Source of the DNA: Nocardia sp. CNY236
GTDB lineage: Bacteria > Actinomycetota > Actinomycetes > Mycobacteriales > Mycobacteriaceae
Assembly (NCBI RefSeq): GCF_000482385.1
Contig: NZ_AXVD01000004.1
Coordinates: forward strand, 62,001 to 126,000
Length of the DNA: 64,000 nt
Direction of reading: 5' to 3'
A model generated the notes under the pieces. It ran no database searches. It saw only the letters and a list, made by a program, of their open reading frames with translations, and was not told the origin of the DNA. Position 1 is the stretch's first letter; each line of letters begins with the position of its first letter. A program made the translations under genes and the position numbers. Positions 30,083 through 38,362 of the stretch are shown piece after piece.

Positions 30083-30946
30083 ATGGGAGAGGACTGGAGT
30101 CGCTGGCTCGACGAGGCGCCGGTAGCGGGTGACTCGGTGAGCCAGTCGGTGCGTTCGGAGGCTCCGGTAGCTCGGTTGCGCGGCGACGACAATGGGTCCG
30201 GAGGGCAGCGTTCGATTCTGGTGGTCGGGGGATGCGGTGGTGCCGGCACCACCACCACGGTGCTGGGCATCGCGGGTGAGTTCGCCGGCGAGGGACGGCC
30301 GACGGTCGCGGTGGACGCGACGTCGGCGGGTAGTGATCTGGCGCTGCGCGGCGCGGACGAGCATCTACACCCGGTCAGCCTGCAGTCGTGGTTGTACGGG
30401 CGAGGCGACGACGAGCCCGCACCGCTGCGAGAGTGTCTGTCGCGCGCCACATCAGGGATCGGATTGCTGTGGCGCGATGCCGAGCCGTTGCGCAGGCGTG
30501 CGACGTATCTCACGGTCGCCCGTGCGGTGCGTGATGCCGGATACACCGCGGTCTACGATGGCGGACACCCGATCGCTGCGCGGCAACTGCTTCCTCTGCT
30601 CGCGGACGCGGATGTGGCTCTGGTCCTTGCCATTCCGGCACGTAACGACGCCGCCAACCGGTTGCGAGTTGCACTGGAATGGCTCGATGACCAGTTCGGA
30701 GACCCTGTCGACCGACGCGGCGGCGGCATTGTCGGGGAGGTCACCATTGTGGTCTCGCATCAGTATCCTGACCAGGACATTCGGGTAGCTGAACATTTGC
30801 GTGAACATCTGTCCGGCTGGGTCCGCGATATCGAGGAGATTCCGTACGACTCGCATCTGGCGCGCGGAGAGCTGGTGCGGCACGCATCGCTGGCTCCTGA
30901 GACGCGCCGGGCGTATAGGCGTCTGCTCACCGGGGTGGCATCATGA
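30083..30946 (+). CDS. ParA/MinD-like protein with degenerate P-loop
   Basis: The 287-residue protein has the fold pattern of SIMIBI ATPases such as MinD, TadZ and mycobacterial Ssd. The region normally reading KGGxGK(T/S) is C51-GGAG-T56-TT, so both the signature lysine and the P-loop lysine are gone. VAVDATSAGSDLAL resembles the following strand. A nucleotide-binding scaffold or pseudo-ATPase that positions the machine, as TadZ does for Tad pili, is the best guess. It overlaps the next gene (ATGA), which has the same loss. Confidence 0.8.
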   Translation: MGEDWSRWLDEAPVAGDSVSQSVRSEAPVARLRGDDNGSGGQRSILVVGGCGGAGTTTTVLGIAGEFAGEGRPTVAVDATSAGSDLALRGADEHLHPVSLQSWLYGRGDDEPAPLRECLSRATSGIGLLWRDAEPLRRRATYLTVARAVRDAGYTAVYDGGHPIAARQLLPLLADADVALVLAIPARNDAANRLRVALEWLDDQFGDPVDRRGGGIVGEVTIVVSHQYPDQDIRVAEHLREHLSGWVRDIEEIPYDSHLARGELVRHASLAPETRRAYRRLLTGVAS

Positions 30947-31605
30947 CCGCCGCCATGATTTTTCCACGTCGACCCGATCCTCCGCCTGCCGGCGTGATCG
31001 CCCCTCCAGAGTCCCGGCGTGCCGCTATCTGGGGCCGTCCGGTGCCCGGTGTCGGTCGTGCACCCTTGGTGTGGCTGCTGGGCGTGCACGGCGGGGCAGG
31101 AGCCAGTACGCTCGCGCATGTGCTTGCGCCCGCGGCGGATTCGGGCCGCCGCTGGCCCGGCGTCTTCGACCGCGAAAGTCCGTTCGTCGTTCTCGTTGCG
31201 AGGGAGACCATCGCGGGTCTCTCCCATGCGCACGACCTTCTCCGCCAGCACCTTTCGGGATTTGCCGGGCCTTGCGACGTGCTCGGTCTGGTGACCGTCG
31301 CCGCACGACCCGGTCGGATGGCTCCCGAGATCCGGCGGTACCGCGACGTGGTCGCCTCGCTGGCCGGGCAGGTGTGGCAGGTGCCCTGGTACGAGGAGTG
31401 GACTCTGGTCGAACCGGAGCAGCTGCCGGTGTGGTCTCCGGGTGACCCACCGCCGCCCAAGAAACGCCGGCCCGACCTGTTGGAAGATGTGCCGCCCGGT
31501 ATCCACGAACTCGGCGCCGCCATGGTCGTTGCCGCGCGGACGGCACTGGAGGAGACCACATTCGACCGCCCGAGACCGCAGCTCAGGAAGCCGACGGATC
31601 GATGA
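30943..31605 (+). CDS. Second degenerate P-loop protein (DUF6668-like)
   Basis: The 220-residue protein carries LLGVHGGAGASTLAHVL, where the ParA-type KGGxGK becomes H49-GGAG-A54-S: both lysines are replaced. The rest (VLGLVTVAARPGRM, then a Pro/Lys-rich PPPPKKRR stretch near 180) has no named motif; it recalls the actinobacterial family DUF6668. It is translationally coupled to the preceding ParA-like gene, so the two may act as a heterodimer. The function is unknown; a structural role in the secretion-like cluster is inferred from context. Confidence 0.75.
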   Translation: MTAAMIFPRRPDPPPAGVIAPPESRRAAIWGRPVPGVGRAPLVWLLGVHGGAGASTLAHVLAPAADSGRRWPGVFDRESPFVVLVARETIAGLSHAHDLLRQHLSGFAGPCDVLGLVTVAARPGRMAPEIRRYRDVVASLAGQVWQVPWYEEWTLVEPEQLPVWSPGDPPPPKKRRPDLLEDVPPGIHELGAAMVVAARTALEETTFDRPRPQLRKPTDR

Positions 31606-31657
31606 ACGCCTGCAGCGCGTCGGCGACGACCACATCCGAATGCGAGAAAGGCACCCG

Positions 31658-31954
31658 ATGAGCACGATTTTCCTCGCCGTACAAGACACCTACGGCAACG
31701 TACTCGCGCAAGTCGGAAATCCGACGCCCGAAGCTCCGCCCGGCTCGGAGAAGATCCTGCAACTGGTGCGGTATCTCACGTGGTTCGTTCTGCTGTCCGG
31801 TGTCTGCGGCATCATCTACGCCGGCGGCAAGTTCGCCTGGGAGAAGTGGACAGGCGGGGGACTCGAATCACCGAAGATGGTGGCGGGTGCGATGATCGGC
31901 GGTGTCGTAGCCACCAGCGCCGGCACCATCATGAATGCCGTCATCGGTACCTGA
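31658..31954 (+). CDS. Small two-helix membrane protein, VirB2/TrbC-like
   Basis: The 98-residue protein has two membrane helices, about 35-58 (LVRYLTWFVLLSGVCGIIYA) and 73-97 (MVAGAMIGGVVATSAGTIMN), separated by a short loop with ESPK. Size and topology match the pilin or pilin-like subunits of conjugation systems; there is no cleavable Sec signal of the classic VirB2 type. ATG 31658 follows GAGAAAGG. It overlaps the next gene by one base, and that gene encodes a protein of the same size and topology. Confidence 0.75.
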   Translation: MSTIFLAVQDTYGNVLAQVGNPTPEAPPGSEKILQLVRYLTWFVLLSGVCGIIYAGGKFAWEKWTGGGLESPKMVAGAMIGGVVATSAGTIMNAVIGT

Positions 31955-32238
31955 TGTCCATGTCGAGTATCGAGCACAGGTCGATGGTCGAGGTGTTGGC
32001 CTACAAGCAGATCCCGGCCGAGGTCCTCGAGCCGCTGATGCAACTGCTGAACTGGCTGTTGTGGTTCGTACTGCTGGTGTGCCTGGCATGGATGATCGTA
32101 TCCGCGGGCAAGCTGTGGCTGGCGTTTCGTAGCGATCTGGCCATGAACGACTCTTCGCACGGCGTGCTGATGAGCTTGCTGGGTGCGGCCGTGGCGAGTA
32201 CCGCATCGGGGATCGCGCTGGCGTTCCTACCCGCGTGA
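31954..32238 (+). CDS. Second small two-helix membrane protein
   Basis: The 94-residue protein has hydrophobic helices at about 27-52 (WLLWFVLLVCLAWMIVSAGKLW) and 70-93 (LMSLLGAAVASTASGIALAF). It shares the order 'helix, GK, short loop, Gly/Ala/Ser/Thr-rich helix' with the preceding protein, so the pair probably arose by duplication. The start ATG overlaps the previous TGA. A pilin-like or channel-core role in the T4SS-like machine is inferred. Confidence 0.72.
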   Translation: MSMSSIEHRSMVEVLAYKQIPAEVLEPLMQLLNWLLWFVLLVCLAWMIVSAGKLWLAFRSDLAMNDSSHGVLMSLLGAAVASTASGIALAFLPA

Positions 32239-32269
32239 ACCACCGAAGCGAGACAGGAATGACGCGGCA

Positions 32270-32359
32270 ATGATTTCGACGATCATGCGGGCGATGGACC
32301 GTCGGGACTCGGTCGATGCGCTGCCCGGCGACACAGCGAGATGGGAGGCACCGGCGTGA
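32270..32359 (+). CDS. Possible 29-residue coupling ORF
   Basis: ATG 32270 opens a 29-codon frame (MISTIMRAMDRRDSVDALPG...) whose TGA at 32357-32359 overlaps the GTG start of the next gene as GTGA. An AGGA site lies 11 bases upstream. Nothing similar is known to me. It may be a real micro-protein, or a device that brings ribosomes to the next start. Confidence 0.35.
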   Translation: MISTIMRAMDRRDSVDALPGDTARWEAPA

Positions 32360-33168
32360 GCGACAAGGAATCGTATGCCCGCGAGCGCGTCTCCTTCGGT
32401 CTGGTGACGTCTGCGGCTGTACTGGTATCGATCATGGTGGTCGGCATCATTGTCTTCCTCGGCCGTGGAGACGAACGGATCGACGGCAGCCCCGCCGTTA
32501 CCGAGGCCACGGGTGGCACCGGCTTCGCCGGTCCGGAGGTGGACATTCTCGGCCGACGGGTGGATATCCCGAACAACGCGGCCGGACAACCCTTGCCCCA
32601 AAATCCGGCCCTGCAACGCAAGCCGACCGACCCGGACTGGCTGACCGCCGCACCCGACGGCACAACCGAACCGTATGGCTGGCAGCGGGTCTACGGCGCT
32701 TCCGTCCCGTTCTCCACGTCCGATGGTCCGGTGCGCATCGAGGACAACCAGGCGGTGGGGTACGCCCACACGCCACAGGGCGCGGTGCTGGCGGCCGCGC
32801 AGATCGCCTACCGGCTCAACGCCCGGCCCGCGGACCGTGATCTGTACGTGCGTCAGGTGCGGGTGTCTGCCCAGCAGATCGCCGCATACGATCGGGCTCT
32901 GGTCGATGCCCGACTGCCCGAGCAACAGCCGGAGAAGGTGACCCGGTATTTCGTTGCCTCCGATGCGTTCAAGGTGGACGACTATGCCGACGATCTCGCG
33001 ATCGTGCGCCTGGCCACCAGGGGGCCAGTGGTGGACGGCGCACAGTTGTGGGCGACGACACGCTTGGTCATGGTGTGGGAGGCCGGTGACTGGCGCTTGA
33101 AGCCGGCGACGTCCGGCAACGCGCGAACGGAGTATCTCGAGTCGCTGGCGGGGTGGACGACGTGGTGA
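32356..33168 (+). CDS. Bitopic membrane protein with outer domain (DUF8175-like)
   Basis: The 270-residue protein has a short cytoplasmic start, one membrane helix (about 10-31, LVTSAAVLVSIMVVGIIVFL) and a large outer domain with PNNAAGQPLPQNPALQ, then GYAHTPQGAVLAAAQIAYRL. From memory this pattern is the actinobacterial family DUF8175. By topology it is the best VirB8/TcpC-like scaffold candidate of the cluster. GTG 32356 was chosen over ATG 32341 because GGGAGG then stands seven bases upstream. Confidence 0.78.
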   Translation: MSDKESYARERVSFGLVTSAAVLVSIMVVGIIVFLGRGDERIDGSPAVTEATGGTGFAGPEVDILGRRVDIPNNAAGQPLPQNPALQRKPTDPDWLTAAPDGTTEPYGWQRVYGASVPFSTSDGPVRIEDNQAVGYAHTPQGAVLAAAQIAYRLNARPADRDLYVRQVRVSAQQIAAYDRALVDARLPEQQPEKVTRYFVASDAFKVDDYADDLAIVRLATRGPVVDGAQLWATTRLVMVWEAGDWRLKPATSGNARTEYLESLAGWTTW

Positions 33169-33389
33169 CCCGGTATTGCGGCCGCATGCCACTGGCCTCG
33201 CGCGGCGACCATGAGGTGGTGGGTGTCGCGAGCTCCGGTTCGCCCGACGCCGGCAGTTCCAGACAGCAGCACGGTCCCGAAATCCAGGTCGTCGACTGTG
33301 TGGCGACCAGGAAATGGGAAGCTCGCCGAGGTGACCGGAAGCAGGCGAGTCCAGATGGAGTTCGTGCGGAGTACCGAGGGGTGCAGACA

Positions 33390-34868
33390 ATGGTGAGGCG
33401 GCTGATCACGATATTCGCGGTCATCTTCACGGTGATGATCGCGACCCCGACGGTGGCCTATGGCCAGACCTACGGTTTCGACGAGACCTGCAACGAGATC
33501 CACGACACCCTCGACAATATCGGGATCCCGGGTATCTCCCTGGGGGATGCCGCGTCTGCGGCCTGCAAAGCAGGCAATGCGGCCACGCATCCCGGTCAGG
33601 CTGCGACGGCGGTCAAGGACAAGGCATGGGACTCGACCTTCGGCAAGGTGGTCGACTCGTTGATGAGCGGGCTCGGCGAGGCCATCATCCTGGCATTGAC
33701 CTTCTGGATGAAGGTGCCCAACGAAGTCGCCAGCGATTCGGGCTCGCTGTTCACCAAGATCAACGACTACACCTATCAGGTACAGATCTTGCTGTTGATC
33801 GCGTCGGTGATCATATCTGGTGCGCGCTTGGCCGAGGCCAGGCGCGGTGCTGTGATGAACGAGGCGGCCGAGTCGTTTCGCATGTTCACCCGAGTGGTTT
33901 TCAGTTCATGGATGCTCGGTGCGGTGATCGTGGCCGGAACGCAAGCATCGGATCGTTTCTCGGAGTGGATCATCAACGACTCCACCAACGGCAATGCCAA
34001 GGACCTCGCCGAGCTGATGGTGAAAACCAGTAAGTTGCAGGCATTTTCGCCGGGATTGGTCCTCATCATCGCGATCGTGGGTCTGCTCGGCGCGCTGGCG
34101 CAGATCGTGCTCGCGATCGTCCGTCAAGGACTGCTGGTGATCGCGGCCGGTGTACTTCCGCTGGCGGCAGCGTCCTCCGGTATGGACGTGGGCAAACAGT
34201 CCTATCAGAAGCTGATCGGCTGGATCATCGCGTTCATGCTGTGGAAACCGGTGGCGGCGATCGTATACATGATCGCGTTCACCACCGCGGGACATGTCGA
34301 CGGGCTCACCGATACCAGTGGTCTGCCAGACGGTGAGCAGGCTCAGCGCATGCTGGTGGCGCTGGTGCTGCTGTGCAGTGTGGCGTTCGTGCTGCCAGCG
34401 CTCATGCGGTTGGTCACTCCCGCTGTCGCGATCGTCGGTAGCGGTGGTTCCGGTCTCACTGCTACCGGCGGAACTCTGCTCGCCGCGGCCGGTCTCGGCG
34501 CCATGGGCACCAAGGCCGTCGGCGTCAAGGGCGCGGCGGCGCCCGGTACCGCCGGCTACGTGAGCGGCAGTGGCACCGGTCCACGGCCGGGTGGCCCAGC
34601 AGGTGGTGGTGGTGCGCCCCGGCCGGCACCTCCACCCAGTGGCGGCGGCGGTGGCGGAGGTCAGGGCGGCGGCGCAGGTCCGCGAGCCTCCGAACCCTCG
34701 GGCGCGGCAGGAGTACCCTCCGGAGCAGCCAGGGCGGCCGGCCGTATCGGGGCGGCGCGTGCGGCGAGCGGCGGGTTGAACCGGGCCGACCAAGCCATGG
34801 GTGACGTCGCGGGTGATCGCTGGACCAACCGTGCACCCGACCTCGGGAGGAGCACGATTCCACGATGA
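33390..34868 (+). CDS. VirB6/TrbL-like polytopic membrane protein
   Basis: The 492-residue protein begins with a signal peptide or signal anchor (VRRLITIFAVIFTVMIATPTVAYGQ), then an outer segment with two to three Cys (DETCNEIH, AACKAG). About six membrane helices follow at roughly 85-365, and then a Gly/Pro/Ala-rich cytoplasmic tail of about 120 residues with long Gly and Pro runs. This layout is that of TrbL/VirB6 channel proteins of conjugation systems. ATG 33390 follows GAGGGG. The frame is open upstream to 33153, and the 221-base gap before the start is otherwise empty. The stop overlaps the next gene. Confidence 0.82.
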   Translation: MVRRLITIFAVIFTVMIATPTVAYGQTYGFDETCNEIHDTLDNIGIPGISLGDAASAACKAGNAATHPGQAATAVKDKAWDSTFGKVVDSLMSGLGEAIILALTFWMKVPNEVASDSGSLFTKINDYTYQVQILLLIASVIISGARLAEARRGAVMNEAAESFRMFTRVVFSSWMLGAVIVAGTQASDRFSEWIINDSTNGNAKDLAELMVKTSKLQAFSPGLVLIIAIVGLLGALAQIVLAIVRQGLLVIAAGVLPLAAASSGMDVGKQSYQKLIGWIIAFMLWKPVAAIVYMIAFTTAGHVDGLTDTSGLPDGEQAQRMLVALVLLCSVAFVLPALMRLVTPAVAIVGSGGSGLTATGGTLLAAAGLGAMGTKAVGVKGAAAPGTAGYVSGSGTGPRPGGPAGGGGAPRPAPPPSGGGGGGGQGGGAGPRASEPSGAAGVPSGAARAAGRIGAARAASGGLNRADQAMGDVAGDRWTNRAPDLGRSTIPR

Positions 34869-36355
34869 CTGTCACCGACGCCTACGAGCGGCGCTCGTAT
34901 GGGCTCTGGCAGAAGCCGCGCAGCGCCGGACTGTTCGGTCTGCGTTGGGAGGAGACCGTTCTCGGCTTCGCGGTCGTGATCACTGCGCTGATCACGGCGA
35001 TGGTCGGTGGTTTCCGGTGGGGAGTGATCGTCGGCGGCACGGGCGTCGTGGTCATGATTCCCCTCGTGTGGCGCACTGGAGGGCGTTCAGGCTACGAGAC
35101 GGGATTGATGATGTTCAATTGGATGCGCTCGCGCAGCCGCGGCGAGCATGTTTATCGCGGAGGTCGATTCTCGCGTATCCCGGGCGGTGTCACCCGATTA
35201 CCCGGACTACTTGCACCCTCGAAGCTCTATGAAGGCATCGATGCGGGCGGATACAGCTTCGGCATGATTCATCTTCCACAGTTCGCGCAGTACACCGTCG
35301 TGTTGCGCGCCTGGCCTCAGGGGCACGAGGCAGTGGATCAGCCCGTGATCGATCGGTGGGTTTCGGCGTGGGGCACCTTTCTGGCCTCGGTCGGGCAGAC
35401 CAGCGACATCGTCGGGGTCGTCCCGGTCATCGATACTGTGCCGGAAACCGGAAATCGTTTGCTCACAGAGGTGGCCACGATCACGAAGTCGGAAGCACCC
35501 GAACTGGCCCAACAGGTGATGTACGAGCTGGCCACCGAACTGCCCCAGGAACGGGTTCAGCTGTTGCCACGGGTGGCGATCACATTCAAAGCCACCACTG
35601 CCGAACGCCGTAAGAACCCGGCCGAAGAAGCTGTCGAGATCGGCCGCCGCTTGCCTGGCATTTGCGCTGCGCTGGCGGAGGCGGGCGTTCGGGCGCAGCC
35701 GATGTCGGCCGACGAAGTGATCGCGTTCATCCGACGCAGCTATGACCCCGCGTCGCAGGCCGACCTCGAGGTCGCCGCCGGTGAACCTGCCGGCCACGGT
35801 CTGGACTGGGCAGACGCCGGGCCGGTGTCGCATGACGAGAAGTGGGATCACTTGGTGCACGATGGTGGCCGGTCGGTCACCTGGGAGATGGACGCCGCCC
35901 CCGAAGGCGCGGTCGACGAACGAGTCCTGCAGCGTTTGCTGGCGCCGAACCCGGAAGTCCCGCGCAAACGTATCGCGATCGTGTACCGTCCGCATTCGGC
36001 TGCCGACGCCGCGGAAATCGTCGACGACGATTTCAAGAATGCGTTGGTGGCGCAGCAGAGTGAGCGCGGGGTGGTGTCGGCGGCAGCGACGCTGCGGGTG
36101 GGTGCGACCCAGCAGGCTCGCGAGGAGCAAGCCCGGGGTCACGGTGTGACCCGCTTCGGAGCGTTGGTGACCATCACCGAACCGCTACGTGGTGACCTGC
36201 CGCGCATCGAAGCCATTACCCGCGACTTGTCGACTCAGGCGCGGTTGAAGATTCGGCGGTGCTACCGCTACCAGGCGGCCGCGTTTGCGGCGTCGCTCGG
36301 TTGCGGGGTGATTCTGCCGGAGCATGCCACTATTCCGAAGGCACTGGCGGGGTGA
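34865..36355 (+). CDS. SCO6880-family protein: PrgI-like membrane domain plus VirB4 N-terminal domain
   Basis: The 496-residue protein has two membrane helices near the N-terminus (about 33-70, a PrgI/VirB3-like hairpin) followed by a soluble region like the N-terminal half of VirB4/TrsE-type ATPases. It carries no Walker motif. It matches the actinobacterial SCO6880 family. The missing motor half is the next gene, eight bases downstream, so VirB3-VirB4 functions are distributed over two polypeptides. ATG 34865 overlaps the upstream stop (ATGA). Confidence 0.83.
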   Translation: MTVTDAYERRSYGLWQKPRSAGLFGLRWEETVLGFAVVITALITAMVGGFRWGVIVGGTGVVVMIPLVWRTGGRSGYETGLMMFNWMRSRSRGEHVYRGGRFSRIPGGVTRLPGLLAPSKLYEGIDAGGYSFGMIHLPQFAQYTVVLRAWPQGHEAVDQPVIDRWVSAWGTFLASVGQTSDIVGVVPVIDTVPETGNRLLTEVATITKSEAPELAQQVMYELATELPQERVQLLPRVAITFKATTAERRKNPAEEAVEIGRRLPGICAALAEAGVRAQPMSADEVIAFIRRSYDPASQADLEVAAGEPAGHGLDWADAGPVSHDEKWDHLVHDGGRSVTWEMDAAPEGAVDERVLQRLLAPNPEVPRKRIAIVYRPHSAADAAEIVDDDFKNALVAQQSERGVVSAAATLRVGATQQAREEQARGHGVTRFGALVTITEPLRGDLPRIEAITRDLSTQARLKIRRCYRYQAAAFAASLGCGVILPEHATIPKALAG

Positions 36356-36362
36356 GCGATTC

Positions 36363-38294
36363 ATGGCACGCGACCACGAACCGGCTGTACGGGAACGCGA
36401 CGAGCGCACACGCCGCGCTCGCCCTGGACGATCCAGCGCCGAGAACAGAGTTCGCCGCTCGCGGCGACGGCGTCCCGGCCGGGAGTCGCCACCGATGAAC
36501 GGCGACGACCGGCTGCGCCACTCCGGCTCCGAGGAGCATACCGGCCAGCGGCGCTCCGCGACGGCTGGCCGCACACCCTCGAAGCGGGATACCCGCACGC
36601 AGTCCGGCCCTCGGCTGCTCGACCATGCCACCCGCACAAAGCTCGAAGTGATCGCCCGAGAGGGCAGTGGCCTGCGCGCAGCGTGGGCACAGTTCCGAGT
36701 TCGCACCGACGACACCCGTCGTCGCAACTACGCCGCGCGAGCCGAGCGGACCGTTCAGGACGGTTTCGACCGCAGCACAGCGCAACTCACCGATCGCGGC
36801 TACGCAGGGCCGGGTGGTGGCCGGATGAACGTCGTAGGTCGGCCGGTCGAGTATCGCGCCACCACGGCTCAAGTTGCCGGATTGTGGCCGTGGTCGGTCG
36901 GCGCCGGCGCACCGTTGATCGGCACGCCTCTCGGATCACATCTGCATACCGGCTCGCCGGTCTGTTTCGACCCGATGAACTGGTTCATGCGCGGCAGCTT
37001 CATCACCGCCCCGAGCCTGTTCGTCCTCGGACTCAATGGTTTCGGAAAGTCGTCGCTGGTGCGTCGGATCGTGCTGGGCGGTATCGCACAGGGGATCACG
37101 CCCTTGATTCTGGCCGACGTCAAACCCGACTACCGCACGATGGTCGAGTTGGTCGGCGGCCAAGTGATCGATCTGGGATACGGGCACGGCAAGCTCAATC
37201 CGCTCGCGGCCGGTGTACTCGGTGCGGTCGTTCCTCGGTTGGAAGAGTTTCCCGAACTGCAGGTTCAAGTGTTGCAGGATTTGCGGGCCAGGCAGGTGAC
37301 GCTGATCGCGGGGCTGGTCGAACTGGTGCGTGGCGACCGCGTCCGCGACTACGAGGAGACCCTGATCTCCACTGCGTTGCGCATCCTCTACAAACCGGGA
37401 AGTGGGTTCACCCCGGACAAGCCGCCCATCATGGAACATCTGCTGGAGGTGATCGTCGGTGGCGGTGAGGAATTGATGCTGGACGCAGGCGCCGATGAAC
37501 CGGCAGCCTATCAGGAGGCCATCAAGGGTTTGCGCCGCTCGTTGCGCGCGCTCACCCGAGGCCCGTTCGGCGCAGTGTTCAACGGGCAGACCACGGTGGC
37601 GATAGATACCAGCGCGGTCGCGGTATGCATGGATGTTTCACACATCCCGACCGGCGACAAGAAACTCAAGGCAGCGGTGATGTTGGCGTGTTGGGCCGAC
37701 GGGTTCGCCTCGGTCGAGGCCGCGCACGTTCTGGCCGATGCCGAGCTCGGTTCGCAGCGCTATTTCCAAGTGGTGATGGATGAGCTGTGGCAGGTGCTCG
37801 GGTTGGGCGACTTCATGGTCGATCGGGTCGATGAGCTCACTCGACTGCAGCGTGGCATCGCCACCGCCTTGATCATGATCAGCCATACCATCAAAGACTT
37901 GCAAGCACTTGGGTCGGACGCCGCCATCGCAAAGGCACTGGGGTTCCTCGAGCGGGCGCGTTCCAAGATTTTCGGCGCGCTTCCGGCCGAGGAGATCAAG
38001 CGGTTGGACAGCACTGTGCCGTTCACCTCGGCCGAAGAGGAGATGGTTACCGGATGGTCGGCGCCGCAAGCGTTGACCGGGGAGGCGCTCAAACCAGGAC
38101 AACAGCGACCGTCTCCGCCCGGTACCGGAAAGTTCCTGTTGAAGATCGGCGAAGACCGCCGTCCTGGTATTCCGTTCCACATGGAATTCACCCAGTCGGA
38201 GAAGGAGAGCGGGATCCACGATACCAACCAGCGTTTCAGCAAGTTCACCGAATCAGCGGTGCGGGGAACGGATTCGCCTGGGAGTGCGGCGTGA
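36363..38294 (+). CDS. VirB4/TraC-like conjugation motor ATPase
   Basis: This 643-residue cytoplasmic ATPase begins with an Arg-rich disordered region (1-90), followed by the RecA-like motor. Walker A is LGLNGFGKSS with K229; Walker B is VVMDELWQVL with D473/E474. ADVKPDYRTMVE and the ISHTIKDLQAL helix are typical of VirB4 C-terminal domains. It should power assembly or substrate transfer together with the preceding SCO6880-type protein. ATG 36363 gives the shown start; the frame is open from 36324. Its stop overlaps a 23-codon ORF. Confidence 0.88.
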   Translation: MARDHEPAVRERDERTRRARPGRSSAENRVRRSRRRRPGRESPPMNGDDRLRHSGSEEHTGQRRSATAGRTPSKRDTRTQSGPRLLDHATRTKLEVIAREGSGLRAAWAQFRVRTDDTRRRNYAARAERTVQDGFDRSTAQLTDRGYAGPGGGRMNVVGRPVEYRATTAQVAGLWPWSVGAGAPLIGTPLGSHLHTGSPVCFDPMNWFMRGSFITAPSLFVLGLNGFGKSSLVRRIVLGGIAQGITPLILADVKPDYRTMVELVGGQVIDLGYGHGKLNPLAAGVLGAVVPRLEEFPELQVQVLQDLRARQVTLIAGLVELVRGDRVRDYEETLISTALRILYKPGSGFTPDKPPIMEHLLEVIVGGGEELMLDAGADEPAAYQEAIKGLRRSLRALTRGPFGAVFNGQTTVAIDTSAVAVCMDVSHIPTGDKKLKAAVMLACWADGFASVEAAHVLADAELGSQRYFQVVMDELWQVLGLGDFMVDRVDELTRLQRGIATALIMISHTIKDLQALGSDAAIAKALGFLERARSKIFGALPAEEIKRLDSTVPFTSAEEEMVTGWSAPQALTGEALKPGQQRPSPPGTGKFLLKIGEDRRPGIPFHMEFTQSEKESGIHDTNQRFSKFTESAVRGTDSPGSAA

Positions 38295-38362
38295 CTGCGC
38301 AGTCGAGGCGCGACGCGCAAGCGGACTATGACGCACTGGCCGGAGGGAGGTGCCGCGCGTGA
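38291..38362 (+). CDS. Possible 23-residue coupling ORF
   Basis: GTG 38291 overlaps the stop of the VirB4-like gene (GTGA) and opens a 23-codon frame (MTAQSRRDAQADYDALAGG...). Its TGA at 38360-38362 overlaps the start of the HTH gene (GTGATG). A chained stop-start arrangement like this favours translational coupling. GGAGGGAGG for the next gene lies inside it. Whether the peptide itself matters is unknown. Confidence 0.35.
   Translation: MTAQSRRDAQADYDALAGGRCRA

Noticed and set aside
29018..30364. 448-codon reverse open frame across the first two cluster genes
   Set aside because: Arg-rich product without motifs; it spans two forward genes with ribosome sites and recognisable features.
33153..33389. 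N-terminal extension of the VirB6-like protein
   Set aside because: The extra 79 residues have no hydrophobic or conserved character, while ATG 33390 has a ribosome site and starts a signal-anchor segment.
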